The position numbers and the translations under genes were made by a program. This document shows, piece by piece, positions 25,046-37,900 of a stretch of 64,000 nucleotides of DNA. The number at the start of each line of letters is the position of its first letter. Position 1 is the first letter of the stretch. The stretch covers positions 5,387,151-5,451,150 of the forward strand of contig PTEX01000015.1 in NCBI GenBank assembly GCA_003342815.1, read 5' to 3'. This DNA is from Eudromia elegans (lineage: Eukaryota; Chordata; Aves; Tinamiformes; Tinamidae). The notes beneath the pieces were generated by a model that made no database searches, was not told the origin of the DNA, and saw nothing but the letters and a program-made list of their open reading frames with translations.

Positions 25046-25067
25046 CTGGCTCGCGCGCGGGCTCCAT
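25046..25067 (-). CDS. TPD52: TPD52 short first coding exon (CpG-island promoter form)
   Basis: Inside the CpG island a minus-strand ATG at 25067-25065 sits in an ideal Kozak context (gcggccgccATGG). It encodes seven codons, MEPAREP, plus one G, and then reaches the donor CAG|GTACGG. Spliced to exon 2 this gives MEPAREPG-LLRTDS, matching the layout of the human short form (MDRGEQG-LLRTDP, from memory): a tiny first coding exon with a phase-1 junction. The residues have diverged, but the architecture, phase, CpG island and synteny agree. The exon is too short to be found by coding statistics. The leader upstream is open in this frame for at least 75 Ala/Gly/Arg-rich codons, but I see no ATG in it. 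Probably the main, broadly used start of the gene; transcript data would settle this. Confidence 0.85.
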
Positions 25068-25290
25068 GGCGGCCGCTCCGGCGGCTCCGCGGCTCGCGGC
25101 GGCCTCGGCTCCGGCGGCGGCTCCGGCAGCGCCCGCGGGGCGGGACCGGCCGCGCGTCACCCCGCGGCGCCGCCCCGCGACACAGGTGAGCGCGGGGAGG
25201 AGCGGAGCGGAGCGGGGCGGGAGGAACGCCGCGGAGAACCCGAGGGAGGGAGGGAGGAGAGGGGGAAATAAAGGGGGTAAAAAAAGGGTC

Positions 25291-25480
25291 AAAAGACAAG
25301 AAACAAGGAAAGGAAAGAATCAAAAATAAAGAGTAAGCAGGAATAAGGAAATAAATAAATTGGCCAAATAAATTAATAACCGGGGGAAAAAAAACAGATA
25401 AATGAGCAGAAATAAATAAACTGCCCTCCCCAAGAAAAAAAAGAAAAAAAGAAAAAAAAAAAGAAAGCAGAAGTAAGTTA
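25291..25480. repeat. A-rich, purine-rich flank of the TPD52 promoter
   Basis: Directly upstream of the CpG island the plus strand becomes strongly A/G-biased, with repeated aaataaat and aaaaaaaag strings. The switch from CpG island to A-rich DNA is abrupt. This may be a nucleosome-excluding flank or the tail of an old insertion; no element body was identified. Confidence 0.6.
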
Positions 25481-28400
25481 AGTGGTTAATACTTTGAGCC
25501 TACTCGCAGTAAGAGGCCCAGGCCGTGGATTTGCATCCGTCCGCATGGGCTCCCGGTGCCCTGCCGTCACGTGGCACTTCTGTGCCCTGGAGCCCGAGCG
25601 GGTGGGCTCGCGGTGACGCCCCTGCCCTTGCCCATGGCCGCGCCGCCCGCGTGATGGGCCCTCCCGTACAAGTCAGGCGCCGGGTTTTCTGTTCTCATTT
25701 TCTGTGTTCTGTTGAATCATCCGGGGCACAACCAGCACTTGTAAGAGTTTTTACATCCTCGCCACGGCCCCAGCAGTGGCACGAGGACAGCACGAAGCAG
25801 GTCAGGGAAACGTCCCTGGCCGCAGCACCAGCTCTGTGGCAGCACGGTTTGTCTGCCCAAAGCCAGAGGGAACGGGACCCAGCAGAGCGAGTTTGCAGCG
25901 GATCCACTCAGCGCATCGAATGACGGCAGCGTTTTAATCCAGCATTAGGAGTCCTAACGCTGGCTTTACTGGCATTGTCAGGCATGGCCCAGGCTTCTGC
26001 CGTGGTAATTCTTTCTCTTTAGCCGCCTCCAACTACAGCATTTAGTGCTTCGGGGCAGCAGCTCGCTGTCTGTAAAACGCGTGTGCCCCTTGGACGCTAC
26101 GTGGCTCTAATGGGCTGCTGCGTGCTGTGCATCGACATAACCTTACCAGGCTGGATAAGGAGAACACGTGGAAAGCTGCTGCCCTCTCTACCCCTGTGCC
26201 AATAGCGGCAACCAGCCGCGTGTTTATAGAAACCAAACGGATCCTTTTGTGCTGCTGAAAAAGCTGCCTTTGCCAGTGCCTCTCCTCGATTCTGCTTTTT
26301 TTATGCATTTGCTAGCAAAACATTCACATAACTCACAAATTACACAGCGTTACCGAAATTAAACTGATTTTATTTTAGCCTTGGAGATTCCCTGGTGAGA
26401 CTCGCTGGCGCTTACAGCAGGCGAACGCTGCTCTGCGGCCGCATTAAACAGCACCAGCAGCCGCAACGAAAGCAGAGCCACAGCCACGCTCGGTGCAGTC
26501 CGCAGCCACTGTTCGGTGCTGCGAAGCTCTCGTTGCGCATCCGACAACGAAGCTGCTCTGTGAACCTGTGAAGAATGCTGAGCTGTCGCGTACCCCTCGC
26601 CCGGCCCTTCCCCGGTGCCTGCTCCTGCCATCTGGGTTTCCATGCTCAAAGAGACCAGTGTTTGCCGGGGCGGGTGGCCGGCGTGCGTGGCACTGGAGAA
26701 AGGGCAAATTGTGCCCGGCGCTGGGGCCGCTGTCACGCGCGGGGCCGGGAGGCACCAGCACAGGGCGTCCTCGCTGCGGGTCGTGGCAGCGCACAGCATC
26801 GACTCCAGGTATGTGCTCCAACGCCCAGCGCACCGCGGCTGCTGGGCAGAGCAGAGCCCTTGCCCGTGTCCCCGAATAGGCGCCGCTGCAGCCAGGGGCA
26901 GGTGCGGCAGTGCCCTGAGAAGAGCAGGCGGGTGAAGGAAGGGCCGTGTGGCCGGGCACGTGTTCCTGTCTCGCAGCGCGGGGGCTTGGGGGGCCTGCAG
27001 TTCCCCGCACAACAAGCTCGGCCTGCGTTATCGCACAGTTCTGCAACTGCTCCGGGAGATACATTTGAACACGCACACATAGATAAAAACAGATGCACCC
27101 TCCAAAAGAAGGAAAAAAAGATCTGCTGCACTTCACTTGAAGTCCCAGGCTTTCCCATTGAGCTGCTGGTGTTCTATAAGTAATCTTTAATCACAGCGGG
27201 GGGATATCAGCAGCATCAGGACTGCAACCCCTTCGCTTTTGCAGCTATTTTGCACCAGCAGCAGCCGCCGAGTGCCTGCCAGGAATCGACCTGCAGAGCA
27301 GCGGAGCGCTCAGCACCTCGCTGCGTCTTTGGCATGCAGGAATACTGAGCACGGCCCCAGAACACGAGCCGCGTGAAAGCCGGGACTATGACCCAGCCCT
27401 CCGCCGGCTCCCGTGGTGAGAAGGCGGCAACTCGGGACGGAGCGCCCGTGACTCCCTATGGGAGGAATGGTTGCAACCTCCCCAAGCCGGTGTAACCTTA
27501 GCCTGTACAGTCGCACACTGGGTTTTTTTGGAATCCCCCTCTCTAAGCTGAGAAATTCCCCCCTTCCCGTGTCACTGAGGCACCCTGCAGTTGGGTTTCC
27601 TTGGCTGCTGTGGTATATTAGCAGCCTCTCTGTGCGGTGATTGCCACCAGCACTCGTTTTTTAAATGATGCATAAAGCAGCCTTGATCTTTCGGTCTGTA
27701 TTGATTTCTCTTCCCTTTTGTGGCCTTCTGATAGAACGCAGATTCTTTCATTAACAAAGCAATTTTCTTGTGTTTTTATTTCTCCTCAAACCTGGGACTA
27801 CCTACTGAAATGTGGCATCTAAAAGTATTTTGTCCTGGGAAGGATCGTGCCTGTCCCATGAAAGTGTCATTTATTGTATGGGACTGCAAGCAGCGTGATA
27901 AACCCAGAACCAGGTCATGATTTTGTTTCATTTTCACAGCACTTGAGCCTTCTCATTGCCCTGCCCTGCAACCAGGCTCAATCTCCTTCTATGGAATCAC
28001 GTCCTGGTTATAAAATATATTTGCCCTAAATCCAATGTCCATTGCAGATAACAGGCAAGGCCTTGAGAAGTTCCTAAAGACCAAGGTTTCAAAGGATTTG
28101 CCCTTGCAAATTCCTCTAACAATCCAGACACCCAGATTTAAGACAAGGGGTTGTTTTTCAGAAAGCCTTGCAGCGCTTCGGCTTTTCTGCCGGAGCTACG
28201 AATGCAGCTGTGGCCACATGGGCATCATCTCCCACAAAACATGGAGAGGAACCTGAGGATGTTGACGTGCACTGCTCCAGGGTAGCTGTTGTACTGATGC
28301 AATGGCATGTACAAGCACGTCCCTGCAAACACAAGCGTGCTGAGTAGGATCACAGGGCTAAGCCCCCAGGCATTTTGGCCCTGTGTCAGAGGAGGCCTAG

Positions 28401-28894
28401 GGGTCACTTAGCTCTGGTTTGCAGGCGAGCTCTTGTGCCATATGGTGCTTGCTCGGTTCCCACTGTCCACTCAGGCTCCCCCACATGGCAGGGGGGAGCT
28501 TTGGGCACCTCCCAGTGGGCCCCCCAAAGGGGTCGTGGAGTCACAAAAGTCATGAAATCTAAACAGGAGAAAGTGCTAGAAAAATTTGTCCTGAGTGTTT
28601 TCTCTTTCCAAGACTGTAGTATTAGCACAAAGCCATCCTCTGTTCACTCACCACCTTGAGTCCCCTCCTGGGAGAAGCCTGCATTGAGGATCACACCCAG
28701 TGTTTTATTCCAAAGCACAGCAAGGGAGCTTGGCTCCTTTGCGGTTCGGTGGCTTGCAAGGCTTTGCTAACTCACACCTGAGCTCAGCAACCCCTTCTCA
28801 GAGGAAAAAGCTCCTGTCTCCCATAAGCTTGTCCCAAGCACCCTGCACTAGGGTAGGATGGCTGTCAGTCCCTCCAACTGAAAATATTCCATGG
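25481..28894. other. Upstream intergenic DNA with a CpG-rich block
   Basis: No gene is supported. A CpG-rich block lies at about 26.56-27.01 kb and holds long overlapping frames on both strands with no domain. A consensus donor CCAG|GTATGT occurs on the plus strand (junction 26808/26809). The remainder is plain intergenic sequence. Confidence 0.5.
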
Positions 28895-28926
28895 AAAATA
28901 AATAAATAAATACATACATACATACA
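28895..28926. repeat. AAAT / ACAT tetranucleotide microsatellite
   Basis: aaataaataaat passes into tacatacatacat, a short compound tetranucleotide repeat. Confidence 0.9.
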
Positions 28927-31900
28927 TGTATTCGGGGATCAAAAGAGGCTTTTTCTTGTTAAAACGTCGTGCCAGACAAGTCAGCTCTGTTCTGCCGAGC
29001 ACGTTATCATACACTCGTGTGACAGAGCCAGACACAGGGGCTTCTCCCTCCCGCACAGCAGCTGGGCGCACAGTGACGTTCCCACTGCACTGGGGCTCAG
29101 CTCGTAGCCCCCTTCCCGTAACCTGCTGCTGGGCTGAACAGTCTCCTGCAACATGCAAGTGCAAAACCCCTTCAGCAGGAGAAAGGTGAATGCTGAGCCC
29201 ACACTGGCGTGGGTAAATAGGATATAGGTAGATACTCAATACTTCTCATTTCCTAGGAGAGTATCACCGAGATATTAGGAAAAAAAAAAAAGAGCATTTG
29301 CCTCTAAAGGGTGCACTGGAAGTCCTAGCTGATCAAGTCCTAGCGAGGTGTTCAGCAATCCTGGCAGCAAAAGAAGTCCCCTCATCTGCCAGTGCCTGCA
29401 GTCAGCTCTAAGCCTGCAGGCATGTAGGGCATGCGCTGGGATAGATACGCAGATGCCTGGTGGGATTTTGGAATTCCTTCGGCTCTCCCTGAGAGGGAGC
29501 TCTGTACGTTGCCGAAACCCCCCGTGGGAGCCTGGGTGCCTCGGAATGCCCACGTGTCTCCAGGCTCAAGCTTGCTCTTGCAAACGGGATTTAGGTGCCC
29601 GAGTTACTTAAACGCTTTGGAAGAGAGTCACCCTGTGGTTCTCATCAGTCGGGTGTCAGCCCCTTTAGAGCGGGGTGGCCAGCTGAACCCCCCGAGGTTC
29701 TTTTGGAGGCATCTCTCAGTAGGACTGAGTCTAAGAGTGTGAAGCTTCAGCTGCTGTTGTGCAGCGATCATTTAGCTGTAAAACTGTCACTTGGAAAGGA
29801 CAAATCCCCAAATCCCGACAAGTACTGAACCTTCCATCCAAGCACTGGGCGTTGCAACACCCACCTGCATGAAGTCCCTTCCAGTAACTATCCCGACCAT
29901 GGGCACAGAGCCGCCAGCTCCGGGCTCCGGCCTCCCGCCCGCCTGCTCTGCCCCCGTTCAGTGAGGGTGAGGCAAACGGGCACCCGCCGGGGTGCTGAGG
30001 CCGGCTCTGCCCCACCGGGAGCCCTGCCGCAAGGCACCCGCCGCAGCAGCGGGGCACCCTGGACCTCCAGGCTATCCACGGCTTCCTGGTCATTGCCCCG
30101 TTTTCCAGGGAAGCAGAAGTACTGACGTGCTCATTTAATTAACCCCTCACCCCAAAGCTCACTCCATTTCACTTTGCACCAGATACAAGAAATTTATTGG
30201 AGAATTACAAATGCCGTCAGCTTTACCCCATGAAAGATACAGTGCTGCTGTTAATTTTATCTCATTGGCATTTTTTCCTCCCTTTGCAAGAGTTCCTGAA
30301 AATTCATCTGAAAATCCTCTGCATTTCTCCCTTTCATCAGCCACCCCCCTTTTTCCCTCTTGCAGGAGAAGAAAGTGTTTTTAACCGCTCACTTATTGCT
30401 TGTTCTTGTGCCGCGGTTTCCTTTGATACCGTTTCTGTTCCGTTATGGCTCCTGGACAAATGTGATAAAATGTTCTTAAGACTGCCAGATATTTCCAGTT
30501 ATGTCATAAATACGTTATTTGAGGAAAGCAGCACTTTCGTTGCCACTCGTTTTGCCTTCTGCTTTAGGCACCTTTGTTGCTCCAGTAAATATTCTGTATG
30601 TCTGTGTCATCTAACTGCTGCTAATGAGTCAGCTACACACCAGGCCAGAAAATGGCTTCAATGAAACATTTTCCCATGCTAGAATTTGATAACGAGGTCA
30701 CGTCTTCAGTAACTCATTATTAAGCTATTTTTAAAGCTGCGGCGCTGTTACACTTACTACATAATAATTAATAACCAGAGGATCTAGGGTTGCTTTGATG
30801 TTGTAGTTAATTTTCAGCATACTCTTGTGAGATTACAAGGTACTATCTGGTTCTTTTTACTCATCGGTAAACCAACACACCAGGTTATAAATAATTTGTT
30901 AGAAACAGACAAAGAGCAGTGCTAGAGCCAGAATTAGAGTACAATAAAGCAGTTAAGAGGATACAAGGAAGTGAAGAGCAATGGCCCAATTCATCAAATC
31001 TGTTCCCGGTTGTTTGCAGATTTTGCAAGCAGACAAAGCAAAACAAAACAAAACCTACAAAATCCTCACCCCTTGCAGAACGCGAGCTCCAGCCTGGCAG
31101 TTCTTCCTGTAAACCTCCTGCCTCCCTGCTTTGCAAATAAAAATACTCCAGCCTGACAGTTCCCTGATAACACGGCATCCTTTTAAGTCAGGACCTCTCT
31201 GTTTCCTGATTCTAAGCAAATCAGTATTTTCACTGACACCACATGTCACTGGGCTGGCCAGTGTGAGGTGAAAATCAAAACAGATCAGACCTTAAATGTT
31301 ACAATTAAAAATTCATTAATCTCATTAATCTTTAATTAGTTAACGCTGGCTCCTTCCTGCTACAGTAGGCAGCTCTGTCGTACCTCAATTAGAAGCACAT
31401 TCCCAACACATTTGCACAAGATTCACAAGACCCATAATTTGTATAAAGTAGCTTCTCTTTCAGACCATTGTGAAGACAATTATGCTACATCTCATAATAA
31501 CCTTTATTTCCTAGCTGATTTTACAAAGCTCATTTTGAAACTCGTCACAAAATCCCTCCTTGAACTTCCCCCAAGGTAGGCAGGTCGTGCTTCTGATTGC
31601 AGAATGAGCTAAGTAGATAAACCCAACCTCCTCCACTCTTTTCTACCTGATTTCTGTTCAATCTGCTTGTCCAAAAGCAGCGCAGGGATTACTTGCCTTC
31701 TCTGTGACCCTGATCCTGCCCTAGAAGCTCTCTGCTCTGGGTCGCCTCCTCCCCTCCTCAGCAGCAGCAAGGAGGCACTCACGTGGTTCTGCAAAGTGCC
31801 CCACCTGGACGGACCTCCTGCCTAGAGGCTTTATTTTTGTATTTTTTGTATTTTTTTTCTCCCGTCAGAGAGAGCATCCTGGCAGTTGTTTCCTTTGCAA

Positions 31901-34900
31901 AAGCCCTTATACGTGTGCCTGGATGCTACACCATGCATGGGCTAAGCACCCACACGCCCGCTTGCCTTTCCACTGAGTCAAGGTGCCTGGAAGGTAACTA
32001 GTGCAGGGGCCTTTTCCGGGCGCCTGGCGGGCAGTGCAGGAGGGGACAGGGCCATGATGTCTTCCCTGCTGTAGCGCAGGCCCCCCAGCCACCCCTCGGG
32101 TTTGCACTGCTTCACCCTCTCCTTGCACGTCCACCAGGACGTGGCTCCCCGTGCCCGGCTCTCGCAGCCATAAGTGCACGTGGTCCCACCAGCCCACTGA
32201 CATCCTCGTTTCTGTCCTTCCCAGGCCGCTTGGCTGGGGCTTCAGCCAGACGGGTCCGCACCGGCCTCTGAGCACGGGCAGATGACGTTGCACCTACCGC
32301 TGGGGCCAGTTCATCGGGGTCTTCCCACTAGCTGTATGGAGCACATCTCATGCTGCTCTGGAGGAAGCAGGCATCAACACAGGCTTGTTGCTCAGTGTGT
32401 AACCGGTACTGCCTCACCTTGGCCGAAAAATAAAATAGTGCTTGCTGTTTGCATCTCCCCTTTCTGAAAACTGCAGCCTGGGTTTGCATTTCTGGTGCCG
32501 CTAGTGTGCTTTCCACGCAATGTATTATCCACTGCCTTCGTCTCGAAACGGCTTATGACAAAATCCATAGCTTCTTTTCAGCTCTTCTGTGCTTTCTCCT
32601 GGAGGTTTGTGAAATAAATCAAAAGATGTCTCAGTGTCCCCAGCCAATTTAAGCATTCAGAGAAAATATCACAGATAAGAAGCCCAACGCTGGTCTTGTG
32701 TGTACCGCCATGAAGCCAGAGTCAGCTCCCTGATGTGAAGTGCTCATTGGTATTAGAACAGAAAACAGAGAGGAATCGGGCACAAAAGGTGCATCTTGAT
32801 GAAGTTAAAGATGTGCTGCACATTCTTTTTCATTGTGGAGCGGAGTTAAAATAAAGTCGCTTATTTAATTGCAAAAGAGCAATTAACTTCTGAGGGTGAG
32901 TTTCCTGCTCCTGTGAGGAAGCTTGGTTTTGTACAGCGTATTTCTCTCAAAACAGAGCCTCCAAGTGTATTAAATATGTCAGCTGAAGAACTAAATAATA
33001 AATAAGGCCGGAAGAAGACAGACCTTTTAGCAAAGCTCCCTCTGTCCTTAAGTGGTCACATGCTTCAAATTTAAAGAGGATGCATACTTCCTCCTCATCC
33101 TCCCAAAAAAATAAAAATAAAAAAAGGAAAGAAAAGAAAAATACCAAGGCAGACGGGCTGCTGACAAGTATTTCCCCCATTCGCCCTCTCCGTCTTGCTG
33201 CACACGAGGTGAACGCAGCAAGGGGAGGTGTGAGTGCTTATGAAGCACTAGGGCACAAGGAGATTTACATTCGGGTGACTTCCGTAGTCATCCCTGAATT
33301 CCTTACACTCAGAAGGACCTTCCTAAGTGCGTGGCGATTCCAGCAGCCTGTTTCTGTCACTGAGTCTGGCCCTATCCCACCACAATTACACCGTTTTAGG
33401 GGCACACAGACACGTTTAGCAAAGCTGAGGGAAATTGGGGTGCCTTCAGTGTGATATTCTTGATCCTCTCCTCAAAGCGTTTCGAGGAGTAAGTGTGGAA
33501 AGGGGCCTGGTGCAGCAGCCTGACCTGTGCACAGGGAAATTGCCCTTCCCTGCCCATTTTTGGTTGCTTCCAGCCCCCCCAGCCCACACGCCACAAGGAC
33601 CTCTGCCCCCAAGCAGAGCAGGAGTGAGGAGAGGGCAGCAGACTGGGGGACAACCACAAAGCTTTAGCCCGGCAGCTGAAGGAGGACACCCCTAGGTGCG
33701 TAACACCTGACTGTGACAAATGAGAGAAGAGAGACAGCTCCAAAAGCCGCTGCCTTCCTTTCCCTGTGAGGCTTTTTATGGGGCTCTTTACTTGTATTTT
33801 CATCTTCCAGGGCAGCAGGTCCATAAATACTGAAAGAACTTGGCAAGGATGTGTTCTTTAATAGCTCTAATGTAATTGTGTCTGCTGGAGGAGCGAGCAG
33901 TGCAATGCAGACAGGTTTAGATACCCTCCCTAAGGAGCCTTTCTGCTGTTGTCCCTCTTGGAGACAGGATAAAATCTCCGAAATCATGGAAAAGATTTAA
34001 AAGTTGTATTTGATACTGATTCCTTCCCCTCGCCTCCCAGACGGGAGTGCTCTCATCACGTCCCCAAGGTGCCTTGCTGTCTCCTGGTAGGTTTTAAGGA
34101 CACTGTGGTGCCTGGTCTAGATCTCTGCTAGACTCAGAACAGCTTCATTGGTTCTGCATGGTGCAGAAAAGCGGCAAAATGAGATGCTACACATAACCGA
34201 GGACTGAGAGAAAGGGTAGAGGAAAATAGCCTGACAAACTATGACTCACACAGTAAAAACTCTAAAGATTTGTTCAATACTTACTCTATCAAAGTGGAAA
34301 ATAACTCGTATCTCAGGTGGCTTGGAAATCCCTACGTCGGGTACCTCTGCGTGAACCGTGAGCGGCAGATTGAGAGCCAGGACCCCCTTCTCTTCCCCCA
34401 CCTCCAGGCACCGAGGAGGCAGCACCACAAGCAGAGCCAGTTTCCCCATAGACTTTGCTTTGCTAGAGGCTCATGAGGGTGTTTACATCTGACATTGTCT
34501 GACGTCGAGTAATACCTTTAATAAAAACATAACTCAGCATCTCCAACCCGCTGACTCCGCTTTCCATAACACTCTCCATCAGCGCCAGGAGGCTGTCAAA
34601 GGCTGTAAATGGCGGTGAAGGAAAGTGCTAACGCCATTTCCCCAAGTAGCTGATCTGCATAATAGTTAAATATTAACACAGGACATTAATGGGCATGAAA
34701 AAACCTCTTGTTTGAAAGGTGCCGAGACTTCACCTTCAATGAACGGCTTAGAGACCACGGACAGAATTTTAAAAGGCAGCATGAATCAGCATGGTTTATA
34801 TTGACTTCAGCTTAACCGCACTGTTGTTTGCAGGGACGCAGTATGGGTATTGACAGACCTGCCCTTCCTCATTTGGGGCCATGAGCTGGGCAGAAGGAGC

Positions 34901-37900
34901 TCCATCACATGCCAGAGAAGCCTAGCACAGTCGAGTCGAGGCTGGCGATGGCCCCACACGCCCGTGGGGGAGCCCAGCTGGGGGGCAAGCGAGGATGCAA
35001 GGGTGCAAGCCCGCCTGCAGATGTGGCTGCCTCCCACCCTCCTCATCATCCCCACTCCGAAACACAGCCCTGCTGCCCGGTCTTCTGGAGGGCCAGGTCT
35101 CGTTAGCACTGATTAGAAGTCCTCAGGATCTTCAGCTTTGCAGCATGGCTGCTGAGGGACTTGGTGATAAGAGGAAGGAAAAAAAGCATGCTTTAATTTC
35201 GAGACTAAAATTGAGGGATTAGGGTGAGAGAGGTTCAGATAAGCTACCTCGAAGAGCTCTTTAACACGCTGTCCAATTTTCTGAAGAGATGGGCAGGCTT
35301 TGCAGAGAGCACAAAAGCCCTGGGGGTTGCCCTTGTAGATTAAAATAATCCATTTAGGGAGCTGCCTTAAAAAAAGACAAAATGCTATTACATTTTTCAC
35401 CCAGCAGTAAACATCTCTGCCGGTGGATGGGGACTGTGCAGAGGGGATTGTGCTTTTAATGAGGTTTTGAGTCAGGACCAGCCTCTCTGGTGGGTTTGAA
35501 GTGGATGGGCAGCCCCAGCCCCTTGGAAATTCCCTGCTTGGGGGGCCCTGGGGAGCAGCTCTGTGCAATAGGGCTGGGGCCGGATCCAGGGACACTTCTG
35601 AGCCCTGAAATGGAAACGCATTTGGCACAAGTTCTCCCTGCCCCTTCTCCCATGCAAATAGCAGTGTAGAAATAGGCAGAGAACTTCTGATTAATGCCAC
35701 GCTTTGGTTTCAATCATTTATGTCCTGGCGTAAATGGGACTGGGGAGAGGAAAATGCTCTCTGGCCTCCAGAACCTATGTATAAAACCAGGATTCTGATG
35801 GACATAAGAAATAGAAATGCAGAAGATAGAAATGCAGGCACAAGAACAGGGAACATATGGCCTAATTACATTAGTAAATACACTGTGTTTCTCAGTGCTT
35901 ATCTTTTTACTTAAATATTAGCAGTTTGAAGGGGAGAGGTCAAATGTTGTAAATGAGATGGAGCCTGACTTAGGTCAGGAGCGAGAAGAAACGAGGAAGT
36001 GTGCAGAACGAGCCAGGAAAATCCCGACCCGGGGGCTGACTTTGACGCTGTGCAGGACTCCTCGGTGCGGAGGAGCCCCCTCCTGCCCTCCTGCAGCGGC
36101 TGCCTTGGGGGCAGTGGGGAGAGAGCAGCCGTCACGGTGATGGAGCCCACGGTGCTCTGGGGCCACCGTGCATGGAGGATCTTGACATCTGTCACCTGCT
36201 CCTCGGCGTGGGGAGAGGAGCTTGTGGACCCTGGGCACCCCAGGGAGGAGCTCTCTGGGCTCAGGGACCTTGGAGGAGCATCGGGGACTGCCACGGGGAG
36301 CAGTCCCACCGGAGCAATGGGTCTGCTCTGCCGTTGAAGGCCCAGGGCTCATCCCTGCAGCTCTTGACACCAGTTCACACTGGAACAGGAGGTTGTAGAA
36401 GTTGCAGGGTTTTCCCTGTCCTCTTTCCAAGTGTTTCTGAACATCTCACTACAGAGCCCACTGTCAGCAATTTCCCAGCACTAGCTGGCCCAAAGCAGAG
36501 CCTGAATGTCCCCATTTGACATTCACGCCCTGCAACCAGCCTTCAGCTGTGACAGCTGAGACAGGTCTTTGATCCATCCTGCTCTGTGCACCAGGTGAGG
36601 GGCAACTGCAAACTTTTAAATAAAAAGCACTACAGCTCAGAAATATTTCAGAATATTTATCTTAAAATTTGCATGAAATTATAGTCAGAGAGTGCCCAGC
36701 CTTTCAGTTTTTAGGTATTCACTGCATTAGACCCATATTTCTCTGTATAAACACTTAAAAATTGACTGTATATGTATTTAGAGATGTAGTCTACCTGCCA
36801 TGACTTCGTAAGCCACTGTGGGAAATGAGACTTTTGAGACTTTTCTCATGCCCACTCTCAATTACCGGTCATCTGAGCAAGATGTGGTTGTGACAAAGAG
36901 ACTTTTCACTACTGAAATTCAATTAGAGAATATGAGAAGAAATAATAGAAAGAGCAGAGTGGAGGTTCAGATGGGTTCAATAAGAACAACAACAACAACC
37001 ATCGCAGTATTTGTACATCAGGGTTTTATCTTCTCAGACGACACGAGAATGTTATTCCAGCCCATAGCAGGAAACAGCTGTCCTGAAGAGAAGGGAAAGG
37101 GAAGGAAAGCAAAGCTATGCCATAGATCCTGCCCTGGCTGCAGCTGGACCCTCCTCTCCACACACTCCATGTGAATCTGACACGAGCCCAGTACTCTGTG
37201 CCCAGTCCGGTGGGGATCGGCAAAGGAGCCAAGACACCCATTCCCATTGAAATTCAACTGGACCTGGGAAGTGTGATGCTTTGAACATGAAATATTCCAC
37301 TTGGGCATCCTGTGTGCCTTGTGTTGGGTTACAATCGGCTGGTGAGGTTTCTCCAAGGCATCGAAATGAATCTACAGGGATCCTGTAGAAAAAGACTCCA
37401 TGAACCAAATGGCTGGCCACCAACTCCATAGGGGAAGAGGATGGAAAGGAGAAGGCACCTCAGGCAGATACTTATTAGCAAGTAACATAGCAAGTCATAG
37501 AGAGGAAGAGACTACAGGAGTTCCTCATTCTTGCCTGACCTAAATACGCGTGTATTCAGCCTTGAATATTTTATACTGCTCTAGATCATAGCAGGTGTTC
37601 CACTTCTGTGCCCTGGTTTGAACGTTTTTACTTCATATGCAATTTGCAATAGTTTCCTGAGAGAAAATACAATTAAAATACTTTTAAAGAAAAATAAAAG
37701 GTATTTTTAATGAAGAAAGAATAAAACAGGGGCGTGTCTATCCTTAGCGTCTGGGGTGACAGATGGGGTGGTGAAAAATGTGCCTGCGGGGCAAAGTCCT
37801 GCACCAGTCGCTCTCCCGCTCGCAGCAGACACTTTCTAACTTAAAGCACTGAGGGCTTTGCAGCTTTGGAGCTGCATTTTGGCAATTTATTATCCCTCAC

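Larger units (their letters stand above)
24600..25280 (-). promoter_or_regulatory. TPD52: CpG-island promoter of TPD52
   Basis: The stretch is extremely GC-rich with very dense CpG, in sharp contrast to A-rich DNA on its right and ordinary intron on its left. It contains the short TPD52 first exon and GC boxes, for example ggggcggg near 25215 and ccgcccc near 25171. No TATA box is obvious, which fits a dispersed CpG-island promoter. On the opposite strand a strong donor CACAG|GTGAGC (junction 25185/25186) suggests the island may also fire to the right. A trinucleotide ATT run (about 24964-25000) lies just inside the intron. Confidence 0.85.

Noticed and set aside
24516..25292. 258-codon minus-strand frame across the CpG island, with an Asn/Ser-rich run
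   Set aside because: It opens at a TTG, contains the TPD52 start but reads through its consensus donor, and its Asn run comes from the intronic ATT repeat. Only the seven codons before the donor are kept as coding.
24319..25329. 336-codon plus-strand frame across the CpG island
   Set aside because: Antisense to the TPD52 first exon, Arg/Ala/Pro-rich with a Leu run from the ATT repeat and no domain. It is explained by GC-rich DNA lacking stops.
26359..27183. Overlapping frames of 200-230 codons on both strands
   Set aside because: All sit in a CpG-rich block, overlap each other and show no conserved motif.
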